Assembly (NCBI GenBank): GCA_044224705.1 | Contig: JBGAJY010000005.1 | Span: 1-64,000 of the forward strand | Direction: 5' to 3' | From: M3007 sp044224705 | GTDB taxonomy: Bacteria > Bacteroidota > Bacteroidia > Chitinophagales > Saprospiraceae | Length of the DNA stretch: 64,000 bases | Part shown: positions 52,807-61,854 of the stretch, piece by piece | Layout of the letters: each line of letters begins with the position of its first letter | How positions within the stretch are numbered: position 1 is the stretch's first letter | The notes under the pieces: generated by a model | What the model was told of the DNA's origin: nothing | Databases searched by the model: none | What the model saw: only the letters and a program-made list of their open reading frames with translations | Position numbers and translations under genes: made by a program

Positions 52807-55668
52807 TTATTTGATCACGGTCCCGTCGTAGGTCACCGCTACGTAGTACAGCCCCCCGATCGTCGGTCCCGCGGCATACTGGAAGTAACGCTGATTGAGC
52901 AGGTTGGTTCCGCCGGCCTTGATCGTCGTGTGCAGGGCCGGCAGCCGGAAATTGACCTGCGCGTCCAGGGTGTGGTAGGCCGGTACGGCGCCGTCGGCCA
53001 GCGGGCTTTGCCAGAGGAAGGCGTCCTGCCAGCGCCAGACGACGTTGAAGCCCACGTTTTTGGCCACTTCGCGGTTGGCGAAAGAGACATTGGTCACGTA
53101 GCGCGGCGTGTTGAAAGCCGTCACGAACACATCCTGTTGCGTATTCGCCGCAATATCGTTGAAATTGAAATTGGCGGATACGGTGAATCTTTTCCAGAAA
53201 TTATAGGTCACGCCGAGGTTGGAGCCGTAGCTGTAATACGTGTTGCGGGCATTGGTGAACACCCGGTAGCGGTCCTGCTTCGAGCGCGTCAGCATGTCGA
53301 GTACCGAGGCGTCGGTGCCTACGCGATCGGTTTTGGGCACGGCCACTTCCACCTGGCCCAGGAAGCCCTCGTAGATGTTGTAGTACGCCTCCCAATCGAG
53401 CGAAATGCGGTTGCCGGCCAGCACCGAGCGGTAACCGACTTCGAAAGCATTGATGTGCTCGGGCTTGAGTGCCGGCAGGTTGGCAATCACGAGTTTGTCG
53501 CGGTTGGCCAGTGCGGCTTCCTGCTGCGCTTGACCGCCTGCGACGGCGGTATTGACGGCGGCGAGGAAATTGTCGATAGAGCTTAGCGTGTACGAATTAT
53601 CGTTGTAGCCCAGTCCTTCGTTCACCCGTGCCAGCCCGCCGACGCGCCGCACGTTGCCGTTGTTGACAAAAGACAAGGCCTCGAACAGCGCCGGGAAGCG
53701 CCAGCCGTTCTGGTACGACGCGCGGAAATTGTGCCGGTCGGCGGCGGTGTACACCACGGCGATACGCGGGTTGATTTTCGGATCGAATACAGGGTTGTAA
53801 TCCACCCGGAGCGAACCGGTGAGTTTCAGTTTTTCGTCGAACAGCAGTTTGGTGGCCTGCCCGAAAGCGCCGGTTTTGCCGTAATACTGGTTGTTGCCGC
53901 CGGGCTGGGTGCGTTCGGCCAGGGGGCGGGAGAAATCCACGAAGTTGTTGCCGTCGGGGATCACTTCGTACAGGCGGGTATCCACGCCGACCTGCACGCT
54001 GGCCCATCGGATGCGCTGACCGATATTCCATTGAAAATCAGTGTGGTACAGGTTGCTGCGTTGTTTCAGCCAGGCGCCGCCGGTTGCGGGTGCACCGGGT
54101 ACGTTCACAGCGATGTCCCAGTTGTTGGTGCCGGTGATGGTGTTTTTCAGGGCGTCGAATTCGGGTGTTCCGGGCTCCACTCGGCCCTGGTCGGCCACGA
54201 GACGGGCCTGCTGAAAAGCTTGGGCCAAGGGCACGTCCTGGTTGATGGCGTCCTGCAAGGCGGTTTTAAAACGCGCGCCCCACTGGCTGTTCGAGCCGTT
54301 GTTCAGGTCGAGGTTGTCGGACAAAGGTTTGAGGTTGTAGGAATCGCCCGTGCGTTCCTGCGACACGTAGGCGCGCACGAAAAAGTCGGCGCCGCGCAGT
54401 TCGAGGCGGTGGTTTTGCACGGTGACGCCCGTGAGTTGCACCTTGTTGCCGCGCTGGAAAACGCCGTCCATGAGACCGAAACGGTAGGTGTAGGAGAGTT
54501 CGAGTTTGTCGTTCAATTTATAAAAAAGGCCGGCGTCGGCTTTGGCGTTGCGGACGGTCGGATTAATCAGGTCGCGTTCCCAGTAGCCTGTGCGGCGCAC
54601 GTTGAAGGTCTCGTTGCGGCCCTGGTACAGCACCGACACAGCCACGTTGTTGTTGCGTTCGTCGCCGTAGCGGTTCCAGAGGTCGGCGGCCGGGTTGTCG
54701 GCGCCGGAGAGTTCGGGGAAGCGCGGATTGGCTGAATTTTTCGCCTGCGGGTTCTGGTCCGTACCGTTGTTGGAGAGCCAGTCGGTGCCTTGCAGGTAGG
54801 AAAAATTCACTTTGAAAGCCCAGCGGTCGTTCCAGGCTTTGGCATAGCGGATGGCCGATTCGGTGAGTACGGATGGGTCGTAATCGGTACCGTCCACGTG
54901 GTTGACGCCCACTTTTTGGTACACGCTCAGGCCCTGGTAAGTGAAAGGGCTTTTGGTGGTCAGGTTGGCCATGCCGTTCACGGCGTTCATGCCGTAGAGG
55001 GCCGAGGCGGCTCCGGGGGTGATCTCCACCCCGGCGATATCGAGTTCGGTGGGGCCGATGGCGTTGCCCAGCGGCACGCCAAGCGTTGCCGCCTGCATGT
55101 CGACGCCGTCCACGAGTTGCATGAAACGGAAGTTGTTCGGGATATTGAACCCTCGGGTGTTGGGCACCTTGAACGTGAGGCTGGAAGTGGTCATTTGCAC
55201 GCCTTTGACGTTTTCCAAAGCGTCGTAAAAGCTCGGCGCGGGCGTCTCGCGAATAGCCCGGATGTCGAGTTTTTCAATGGCCACCGGCGATTTCAGGATG
55301 CTTTCTTCCACACGGGAAGCCGACACGACCACCTCGCGACCCAGCAGGGCCTGGGTGTTCAGTTCTACGGCCAGGTGTTCGCCGGCGCTCAGGATTTCGA
55401 CCTCTTTCGGTTCGAAACCGATCACGTTGAACACCAGCGTGAGGGGAAATTTTAATTTGGTTCGAAGGGAAAAATTGCCCTCGCCATCGGACAGGGTACC
55501 GGTAACGGAACCTTTGACCGACACGCTCGTGCCGGGCAAAGCCTGTCCCGAACTTTGTTCGCGCACGGTGCCGCTAATCACGATCACGTCTTCCTGCGCC
55601 GAAGCCACGCTGGCGGCCGCCAAAGCGGTGAAGACGATCAGAAACAGTTGGAGAAAATGTTTTTTCAT
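52807..55668 (-). CDS. TonB-dependent outer-membrane receptor with CarboxypepD_reg domain
   Basis: The 953-residue protein has a signal peptide ('MKKHFLQLFLIVFTALAAAS') and a CarboxypepD regulatory-like domain (~30-110, 'ISGTVREQSSGQALPGTSVS'). A plug domain follows (~115-230, 'EITPGAASALYGMNAVNGMA'), then a long 22-strand-type barrel. No SusD partner is adjacent, so it is a stand-alone transporter rather than a glycan SusCD pair. Its place in the sulfate operon suggests uptake of a sulfur-containing or sulfur-regulated ligand (inference). Confidence 0.92.
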   Translation of the reverse strand: MKKHFLQLFLIVFTALAAASVASAQEDVIVISGTVREQSSGQALPGTSVSVKGSVTGTLSDGEGNFSLRTKLKFPLTLVFNVIGFEPKEVEILSAGEHLAVELNTQALLGREVVVSASRVEESILKSPVAIEKLDIRAIRETPAPSFYDALENVKGVQMTTSSLTFKVPNTRGFNIPNNFRFMQLVDGVDMQAATLGVPLGNAIGPTELDIAGVEITPGAASALYGMNAVNGMANLTTKSPFTYQGLSVYQKVGVNHVDGTDYDPSVLTESAIRYAKAWNDRWAFKVNFSYLQGTDWLSNNGTDQNPQAKNSANPRFPELSGADNPAADLWNRYGDERNNNVAVSVLYQGRNETFNVRRTGYWERDLINPTVRNAKADAGLFYKLNDKLELSYTYRFGLMDGVFQRGNKVQLTGVTVQNHRLELRGADFFVRAYVSQERTGDSYNLKPLSDNLDLNNGSNSQWGARFKTALQDAINQDVPLAQAFQQARLVADQGRVEPGTPEFDALKNTITGTNNWDIAVNVPGAPATGGAWLKQRSNLYHTDFQWNIGQRIRWASVQVGVDTRLYEVIPDGNNFVDFSRPLAERTQPGGNNQYYGKTGAFGQATKLLFDEKLKLTGSLRVDYNPVFDPKINPRIAVVYTAADRHNFRASYQNGWRFPALFEALSFVNNGNVRRVGGLARVNEGLGYNDNSYTLSSIDNFLAAVNTAVAGGQAQQEAALANRDKLVIANLPALKPEHINAFEVGYRSVLAGNRISLDWEAYYNIYEGFLGQVEVAVPKTDRVGTDASVLDMLTRSKQDRYRVFTNARNTYYSYGSNLGVTYNFWKRFTVSANFNFNDIAANTQQDVFVTAFNTPRYVTNVSFANREVAKNVGFNVVWRWQDAFLWQSPLADGAVPAYHTLDAQVNFRLPALHTTIKAGGTNLLNQRYFQYAAGPTIGGLYYVAVTYDGTVIK

Positions 55669-55760
55669 GGTTAATGATGTGAGAGTGTGTTGAAAATTTT
55701 GACGGTCAGGTAATTGCTGCAGTGGCTCAATACATTTTCCAAAAACCTGGCAGGATTAGT

Positions 55761-57635
55761 TCAATACACGTCTTCGAGGTAGCGCCGTTGTTTTTTTAAC
55801 TGTTGGAAATAGTCGTCAGCTTGTTCGGCAGTCTGGCCGCCATGCACCTGAATGATCTGGCGGAATGCTGCACGCACATCGGCCGCCATCCGGTTTTTGT
55901 CGCCACAGACATATACCTGCGCCCCCGATTCGAGCCAGTCGAACACTTCGCGGCCCTGCTTCAGCAGTTTGTGCTGCACGTACACCTTTTCCGTGTGATC
56001 GCGGGAAAAAGCCACGTCCAGGCGGCTCAGTATGCCTTTTTTCAGCGCCTGTTGCCATTCAGCCTGGTATAAAAAATCGGTTTCAAAATGCGGATTGCCG
56101 AAAAACAGCCAGGATTTTCCCGCAGCTCCGGCGGCCTCGCGCTCCTGCACAAAAGCCCGGAACGGCGCTACACCCGTGCCCGGACCGATCATGAGGATGG
56201 GCGTGGCGGGGTCGGCCGGGAGCTTGAAATATTCGTTGCGTTCGATGAACACGCGGGCTTTTTCCCCAACGGCCAGCGCATCGGGCAGGAAGGTCGAAGC
56301 GACCCCGCGTTTTTGCCGTTTGCCCGCGGTATAGCGCAGGGCGCTGACGGTCAAATGCACTTCATCGGGTGCGAACAAGGGGCTGGAAGCGATGGAATAC
56401 AGCCTCGGTTGCAAAGGCCGCAGGATGCTCAGCAGCGCTTCGGCCGACCAGATGTCCGGAAAATCGCGCAACAGATCGGCCAGGTCGTGGCCCCAGGTGT
56501 ACTGCCGCAGTGCTTCGGCGTCGGTCAGCAGGGCGGCGAGTTTGGGCGCGCGGTGGCGGGCGTGCAGTTTTTCCAATACGTCGCGGGTGATCAGCGAGAT
56601 CTCGGTCCTGTGGCTCAGCGCCTCTTCCAGCGTCATTTTTTCAGCTTGCCATTCGACGTGTTCCTGAGCGGGCAAAATGCTCGCTTTCAGCACTTCCCGC
56701 ACCAGTTCAGGCGGGTTTTGCGGAAAAATACCCAGGGAATCGCCGGGTTGGAATTGCAGCCCCGAGCCTTCCAGCGACCATTCGAGGTGCCAGGTTTCTT
56801 TGACGGAGCCGCGGCCGTTGAGCTGGATTTTTTCGAGGAGTGGGGCTGGGAAGGGGTTTTTGCGAGAGCCAAGCCTGGGTTCCTGTGCAAAAAGGGGCTC
56901 AGTTCCGTTGCCCCTCTCCAAAGGAGAGGGGGAGACTTTCGCTTGGCTTTCCGAAAAGGCTAAGCTGGTGCTCTCCCCCTCTCCTTTGGAGAGGGGGCCG
57001 GGGAGGCCATCGATAGGGGACCCGGCGTTAAGGCCTCGAGCACGGCGTCAATCCACTCCTCCGCATCCTCCTCAAAATCCGTATCGCAATCCACTCGCTT
57101 CGTCAGGCGCTGCGCGCCGAGTTGGGCCAGATTTTCGTCAAAATCCCGTCCGGCTTTGCAAAATAGCGGTAGGAGCGGACGCCGAGCGCCAGCACAGCAT
57201 CGCAGTTCGGGCACTTTAGGCGCCCGGGCCGAGTGTAAAAACTGGTGCAGGGTTTCCGCAGCCACTGGCGGCTCTCCTTCTCCGTGGGTGCTGACGACTA
57301 TGAGCAACCGCCGTTCATTTTTCAGCAGCTGCGGCATGTAATCATTCATGTCCGTGAGCGCCGCTTCGAAACCGCGTTCACGTATGGCGTTCGGCGGCTC
57401 GTTTCCGTCACGGACTTGCTGTTGCCGGTCTGGGAGCCGTACAGGACAGCTCCTGCTGCGTTCCAGTTGCCGGCCCGACTGTCGCGGGATGACAGGGTTG
57501 CGGGCGCGGCTTGGCCTTTGCCGACCGACACGCCGTAGAGGTAGCCGCTGAGCCAGAGCTGCTGCGTGGCGTCGAGCCGAGTTTTCGCAGCAATACTTCT
57601 TCGAAGCGGGGGAGCGAAGCGTGTAAGGTTGACAT
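55761..57635 (-). pseudogene. cysJ: Sulfite reductase flavoprotein subunit, frameshifted
   Basis: The span would encode about 624 residues, near the family length. It begins at the ATG at 57635 ('MSTLHASLPRFEEVLLRK') and continues in another frame with 'RLDATQQLWLSGYLYGVSVG' and the FMN loop 'LYGSQTGNSKS'. A third frame follows ('LLIVVSTHGEGEPPVAAETL', 'AEEWIDAVLEAL'-like). The FAD/NADPH half from ~56921 to 55761 is one intact frame ('RLYSIASSPLF', 'MIGPGTGVAPFRAF', 'VYVCGDKNRMAADV'). At least four indels lie in the flavodoxin half, near 57590, 57405, 57180 and 57000. CysJ passes NADPH electrons to CysI. It may be a decayed gene or reflect sequence errors. Confidence 0.85.
56911..56996. repeat. 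Palindromic 'PSPKERG'-type element inside cysJ
   Basis: The arms 56911-56935 and 56972-56996 are exact 25-bp reverse complements (CCCCTCTCCAAAGGAGAGGG and on). The 36-base spacer has its own weaker inner stem (GCTTGGCTTT / AAAGGCTAAGC). It lies in the linker between the flavodoxin and FAD domains. On the coding strand it reads as Pro/Ser/Lys/Glu/Gly-rich peptide such as PAPSPKERG and SPSPLERG, a repeat seen widely between genes in Bacteroidota. Confidence 0.85.
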
Positions 57636-57704
57636 ACCTGTTGAATATGAGATTGTGGTATTTGATCAACAATCATGTAATCGTCCATCGTCAATTAAAC
57701 GGTA

Positions 57705-58476
57705 TCAAACATCCGCTACCAGATCCGCCAAAATCTGGTCCAGGTCATAGGACCGCAGCCCCACCACCTCGCCCAACACGATGACGGCCGGGGATCCGAT
57801 ACCTTCTGTTTCAACTTTTTGGACAATGCTTTTCACCGTGCCGAACACCGAATGAGCCGTTGGCAAGGAACCGTTTTGCAAAACGGCGACGGGCAATTTG
57901 CCTTTGCCGGCTTTTTCAAACTCGGCGGCGATTTCCGGTAGTTTGGACAATCCCATCAGAACCACCACCGTTGCGTCGGATGCGGCGGCCTGGCGGATGT
58001 CGGGCGACAGCGAGCCGTCGGAGGTGGTGGCGGTGACCACCCAGAAGCTCCGGCTCAGGTCGCGGTACGTTGCCGGAATGCCGGCCATTCCTGCCACTGC
58101 TATGGCGCTGGACACACCGGGCACATATTCGGTGGGAATGCCTTCTGCTTCCGCGTAGGTCACTTTCTTCAAAACCCCGGCCGAACACGAAGGGGTCGCC
58201 GCCTTTGAGGCGCACGACGTGGCCGTGGGTGCGCGCCAGTTCGACGATCAGCCGGTTGATCTCGTCCTGACCGCAAGCTTTGTAGCCGCGGCGTTTGCCC
58301 ACGAAGACCAGGGGCGCTTCGAGGGGCGCGTAGGCCAGCAGTTCTTCGCTCACGAGGGCGTCGTACAGCACGGCGCCGGCGTTTTGCAGGGCGCGCAAAC
58401 CTTTGAGGGTCAGTAACTCAGGATCGCCGATGCCGGCGCCCACGAGCGTGAGGCGTGGTGAAATTTCAGATGACAT
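57705..58476 (-). pseudogene. cobA: Uroporphyrinogen-III C-methyltransferase, single frameshift
   Basis: From the ATG at 58476 the first frame reads 'LTLVGAGIGDPELLTLKGLR' and 'LKGGDPFVFGRGFEE'. The next frame then continues 'VTYAEAEGIPTEYVPGVSSA' to the stop at 57705. One extra base in the A3/T3 run at 58164-58166 explains the shift, since the span is 772 bases, or 257 codons plus one. SUMT makes precorrin-2 for sirohaem, which CysI needs. Its start overlaps the end of cysN. The gene is complete apart from this indel, which may be an error. Confidence 0.88.
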
Positions 58477-59735
58477 AGTTGGGTGAAGTGGCTTGGATCA
58501 TGCCGGCAGCAAGCGTTTGGCCGCTGAGTTCGTGGATGAGGATAAAGGCGCCGGTCTGGCGGTTGTCCTGGTAAGGATCGAAGGCCAAAGGCGTGCCGCG
58601 CAGCGCAGGCGGACGTGCACGAGGTCATTGACGTGCAGGGCATGTGGTTGCGGGATTTTTTCAAAGAGTGTTGACGTCCAGTTTGTAAAAAACGTCTTTG
58701 ATCACGGCTTTTACCACAGCGCTGTTGTGCTGCAACAACACCCGCGAACCGACGTGCAAAGGCGCCGAATCCGTCACGCAAAGCAACGCTTCGACATCCT
58801 GGCTGACCGTCGGGAGCTGATCACTCGGCACGATCACGGCGCCACGGCTCACATCGAGATCATCGGCTAAATGCAGCACTACGGGCTGGGGCGCAAACGC
58901 CACTTCGACCTCGTGCTGGTTCACTTCGATGGCTTTGATCGTTGTGGACAGTCCCGAGGGGAACACCGTGACGGCTTGCCCTTTTCGGAAAATGCCGCTC
59001 TGGATCGGACCGGCGTAGCCGCGGTAGTCGTGCAAATCCTCGCTTTTGGGCCGGATGACGTATTGCACCTGGAAACGCGGCGCTTTCTGCGTTCACGCTG
59101 CGCGCCACTTCCACGGTTTCAAGGTAGTCGAGCAGGGTCGGGCCTTTGTACCACGGCAGGCGCGTGGAGGCTTTGGCCACGTTGTCGCCCTGTAAGGCGC
59201 TGACGGGATAAAAACGGGGTGTTTGATCGTCAGTGTTTGAGCGAAAAGCCTGATAGTCAGCGACAATCCGGTCATAAACGGTTTGGGAAAAATCCACCAG
59301 GTCCATTTTGTTGATGCACACCACCACGTGCGGCAAGCCCAGCAGCGAGGCGATGATCGAATGCCGCCTCGTCTGCTCGATCACGCCCTGGCGGGCGTCG
59401 ATCAGGATAATAGCGGCCTCGGAATTGGAGGCGCTGGTGATCATATTGCGGGTGTATTGCATCGCCCGGCGCGTCGGGCGATGATGAATTTTGCGCCGCG
59501 CGGTGCTGAAATACTTGTACGCTACGTCGATGGTGATACCTTGCTCGCGCTCGGAACGCAGTCCGTCCGTCAGCAAAGCCAGGTCGATTTCGCCGTTCTG
59601 CTTGTTTTTACTCTGCCGCTCGATGGCCGCCAGAATATCGGGCGACACGGCCCGGCTATCGTACAGCAGCCGCCCGATGAGGGTGCTTTTTCCGTCGTCG
59701 ACGCTGCCGCAGGTGATGAATTTGAGGAGATCCAT
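58466..59735 (-). pseudogene. cysN: Sulfate adenylyltransferase large (GTPase) subunit, frameshifted
   Basis: The ATG at 59735 begins 'MDLLKFITCGSVDDGKSTLI' (P-loop GSVDDGKST). 'INKMDLVDF' (NKxD) and the elongation-factor-like domain 2 ('SGIFRKGQAVTVFPSG') follow, and the last segment 'LSGQTLAAGMIQATSP' ends at a TGA at 58466-58468. The coding sequence changes frame near 59480 (a compensated scramble over the DxPGH box), 59090, 58668 and 58590. CysN GTPase drives CysD to make adenosine 5'-phosphosulfate. The length (~420 codons) is normal for the phylum. It overlaps the cobA start. Confidence 0.87.
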
Positions 59736-59740
59736 TTTTT

Positions 59741-59835
59741 AATGATGAATGATGAATGATAAATGATGAATTGAGGATGATGAGCGGAGAACAGTTTTCA
59801 AGTATTCATCATTCATCGCTCATCATTCATCATTA
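59741..59835. repeat. Inverted ATGATGAATG simple repeat between cysD and cysN
   Basis: AATGATGAATGATGAATGAT (from 59741) is mirrored by ATTCATCATTCATCGCTCAT (from 59804) across a ~33-base spacer. It fills the 101-bp gap between cysN and cysD, abutting the cysD stop. It is probably a dispersed low-complexity palindrome. Confidence 0.75.
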
Positions 59836-59836
59836 T

Positions 59837-60745
59837 TTAGAAATATCCATTCACTTTCCGGTCTTCCAGCCGCTTCGGACACGAGGTCGTCGATGCGGGT
59901 GGCGCCCCGTTCGGAGGTTTGGGTGATCAGCAGGTCGGCGATGATGTCGTCGACGCTGCGGGCCAGGCTGCGCACGGCGGCGGTGCAGGTGGCGTCGCCG
60001 ACGGTGCGGAAGCGCACTTCGGCCTCGACGACGCGGTCGCCGGGTCGATGCGGATGAAGGGCGTCACGGCCAGCAGCTGGCCGGAATCCAGTTCGATACA
60101 TTCGCGGCGATGGGTCGAATAGATCGAAGGCAGTTCGATGCCTTCGCGGCGGATGTAGTGCCATACGTCGAGTTCGGTCCAGTTGGAAATCGGGAAGGCG
60201 CGGATGTTTTCACCGGGCTGCAGTCGGCCATTGTAAATGTTCCAGAGCTCCGGGCGCTGGTTTTTGGGGTTCCACTGGCCGAATTCGTCGCGGTGACTGA
60301 ACATGCGCTCCTTGGCGCGGGCCTTCTCTTCGTCGCGGCGGGCGCCGCCGATGAGGGCGTCGAACTGGAATTCCTCGATGGTATCGAGCAGGGTGTAGGT
60401 CTGCAGGGGATTGCGGCTCGGGTATTTGCCGCCCGGTTCGGGCAGCCGGCGCTCGCGAATGGTGTCCTCGACCTGCCGGACGATGAGCCGCTCGCCCAGC
60501 CGGGTGGCAAGGCGGTCGCGGAATTCGAGCACTTCGGGGAAGTTGTGGCCCGTGTCGATGTGCACCAGCGGGAAGGGAAAACGGCCGGGCCGGAAGGCTT
60601 TTTCTGCCAGGCGGACCAGGGTGATCGAGTCTTTGCCCCCGGAAAACAGCAGGGCAGGGCGTTCGAACTGCCCCGTGACTTCGCGCAGCACGTGAATGGC
60701 TTCGGCTTCCAGGAGATCGAGGTGGTTGAGGCGGTGGTTGTGCAT
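59837..60745 (-). pseudogene. cysD: Sulfate adenylyltransferase small subunit, frameshifted near the C-terminus
   Basis: From the ATG at 60745 one frame covers most of the protein: 'LFSGGKDSITLVRLAEKAF' (PP-loop), 'PLVHIDTGHNFPEVLEFRD', 'GGARRDEEKARAKERMFSHR' and 'RECIELDSGQLLAVTPFIRI'. A missing G near 60040 (CCGGCGAC for CCGGGCGAC) moves it to the frame reading 'VRFRTVGDATCTAAV'. A later +1 near 59875 restores 'EDRKVNGYF' and the stop at 59837-59839. The span is 303 codons, matching E. coli CysD. It makes APS from ATP and sulfate with CysN. Confidence 0.88.
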
Positions 60746-60776
60746 GAGATGAGCTTTATCTATTGATTATTAATCA

Positions 60777-60849
60777 CGGTGATTTGGTTATTGAAAAAGG
60801 ACCTAACGGTTTTGAGGAACATCCGAAGGACCCATCACCCAAATCACCG
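60777..60849. repeat. 11-bp inverted repeat between cysH and cysD
   Basis: CGGTGATTTGG (60777-60787) and CCAAATCACCG (60839-60849) are perfect reverse complements with a ~51-base loop. The structure starts 31 bp upstream of the cysD ATG and ends 2 bp from the cysH stop. I see no gene in the gap. Confidence 0.65.
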
Positions 60850-60851
60850 CA

Positions 60852-61580
60852 TCACAAAATACACGATGGAGGAAATACAGCCTCGCATTCCTTCTTCGAC
60901 GCGTCCTCCCACCACCAACGGCCTGCGCGGAAATCTTCGCCGGGTTGGATGGCACGGGTGCAGGGCGCGCAGCCGATGCTGACGAAACCCTTGTCGTGCA
61001 GAGCGTTGTAAGGGATATGGTGTTGCCGGATGAAGTCGCGGGTACTGTTCCCAGGTCCAGTCGAAGAGCGGGTGGGAATTTGTAGGAGTTTCGGTGGCCG
61101 GGGTCCCATTCGAGGTCCTGCATGTCGAGGCGGTTGGGCGATTGTTCGGCACGGATGCCGGTGACCCATGCCGACTGGCCCCTGAGGGCATTGGCCAGCG
61201 GAGCCACTTTTCGGATATGGCAGCAGGTTTTGCGGTGGTCGACGGAGTCGTAGAAGCTGTTGGGGCCGTTTGGGAGAGGAATGGCTGGAGTCTGCGGCGT
61301 CGGGAGAGAAGGCTTCGATGGGCTGTTTGTAGCGTTCGAAAGTGCGCGCCCAGGTGGAATAGGTTTCGGAAAAAAGCCGTCCGGTGTCGAGCGTGAAAAC
61401 CCGGATGGGCAGCTCGTTGTCAAAGATCAGGTGCGTAATAGCCTGATCTTCAAGACCGAAACTCGTCGAGAAAACGACTTTTCCGGGAAATGTTTCGGCC
61501 AGGTTGCGTAGTCGGGAGACAACACTTCCCAGCCCTAACCCGGCGCGCAAGGCGCCGAGCCGGTGTACAGGATCGGACAT
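60852..61580 (-). pseudogene. cysH: Assimilatory APS/PAPS reductase, frameshifted
   Basis: The ATG at 61580 begins 'MSDPVHRLGALRAGLGLGSV', then 'VVFSTSFGLEDQAITHLIF' and 'FTLDTGRLFSETY' in one frame. The middle ('FYDSVDHRKTCCHIRKVAPL', 'AWVTGIRAEQSPNRLDMQDL') is in a second frame, 'PLFDWTWEQ' in a third, and 'HHIPYNALHDKGFVSIGCAP' plus 'CTRAIQPGEDFRAGRWWWE' back in the first. Shifts are near 61285, 61080 and 61040. The CC...CxxC cysteines (KTCCHIRK, GCAPCTR) indicate a [4Fe-4S] APS-type reductase making sulfite. It is the first structural gene after the Cys leader. Confidence 0.87.
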
Positions 61581-61595
61581 AGCAGCAATTTGGAT

Positions 61596-61639
61596 GAAAA
61601 AGAAACAGCCCTTCGGAAAGGTCATTTCCGAAGGGCTGT
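61596..61639 (-). terminator. Intrinsic terminator in the cys operon leader
   Basis: On the minus strand ACAGCCCTTCGGAAA (61625-61639) pairs perfectly with TTTCCGAAGGGCTGT (61605-61619) across the 5-base loop TGACC. The stem is followed at once by TTTCTTTTT (61596-61604). It ends 16 bases before the cysH ATG and lies downstream of a Cys-codon-rich leader ORF, so it fits an attenuator rather than the end of an upstream gene. Confidence 0.85.
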
Positions 61640-61759
61640 CAAAGCAATGTGGGCGTTTGGATCGTCTCCGTCAATTCGCAGCGCCGCTTCAACTGTTCCC
61701 CGGATACCGTGGCGACAGCAGCAACACAGACACATACATTGTTGAGCGGCGATGATCAT
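61622..61759 (-). CDS. Cys-rich leader peptide of the sulfate operon (45 aa)
   Basis: The ATG at 61759 opens a 45-codon ORF beginning 'MIIAAQQCMCLCCCCRHGIR'. Six of codons 8-15 are Cys (61715-61738). The ATG lies 8 bases after a perfect TATGTTTG promoter box, so translation is leaderless or nearly so. Segments flanking the Cys run (61741-61750 and 61683-61693) can pair around it with one bulge. A terminator and then cysH follow. By analogy with polycysteine leader ORFs described in mycobacteria, it should sense charged tRNA-Cys. The TGA stop lies in the terminator loop, which complicates the simplest model. Confidence 0.7.
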   Translation of the reverse strand: MIIAAQQCMCLCCCCRHGIRGTVEAALRIDGDDPNAHIALTALRK

Positions 61760-61767
61760 AACGGGGG

Positions 61768-61800
61768 CAAACATAGGGGCAATGGGTTGATATTTCCAAA
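61768..61800 (-). promoter_or_regulatory. Promoter of the cys leader and operon
   Basis: On the minus strand TTTG (61797-61800), 21 bases, then TATGTTTG (61768-61775) matches the Bacteroidota consensus exactly and has the same spacing as the tRNA-Arg promoter in this window. Transcription should start very near the leader ATG at 61759. Confidence 0.78.
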
Positions 61801-61854
61801 CTACCCGACTGGAGTGGTGGACTATTTGTTCGGATGACAGGGCGAATTTGGTTG

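Noticed and set aside
55761..57635. Programmed frameshifting in cysJ
   Set aside because: There are several shifts at different places, and adjacent genes show the same problem. No single slippery site with a downstream structure explains them.
61581..61760. SAM or other riboswitch in the cys operon leader
   Set aside because: No conserved riboswitch core could be recognised, and the Cys-codon run plus terminator explain the leader better.
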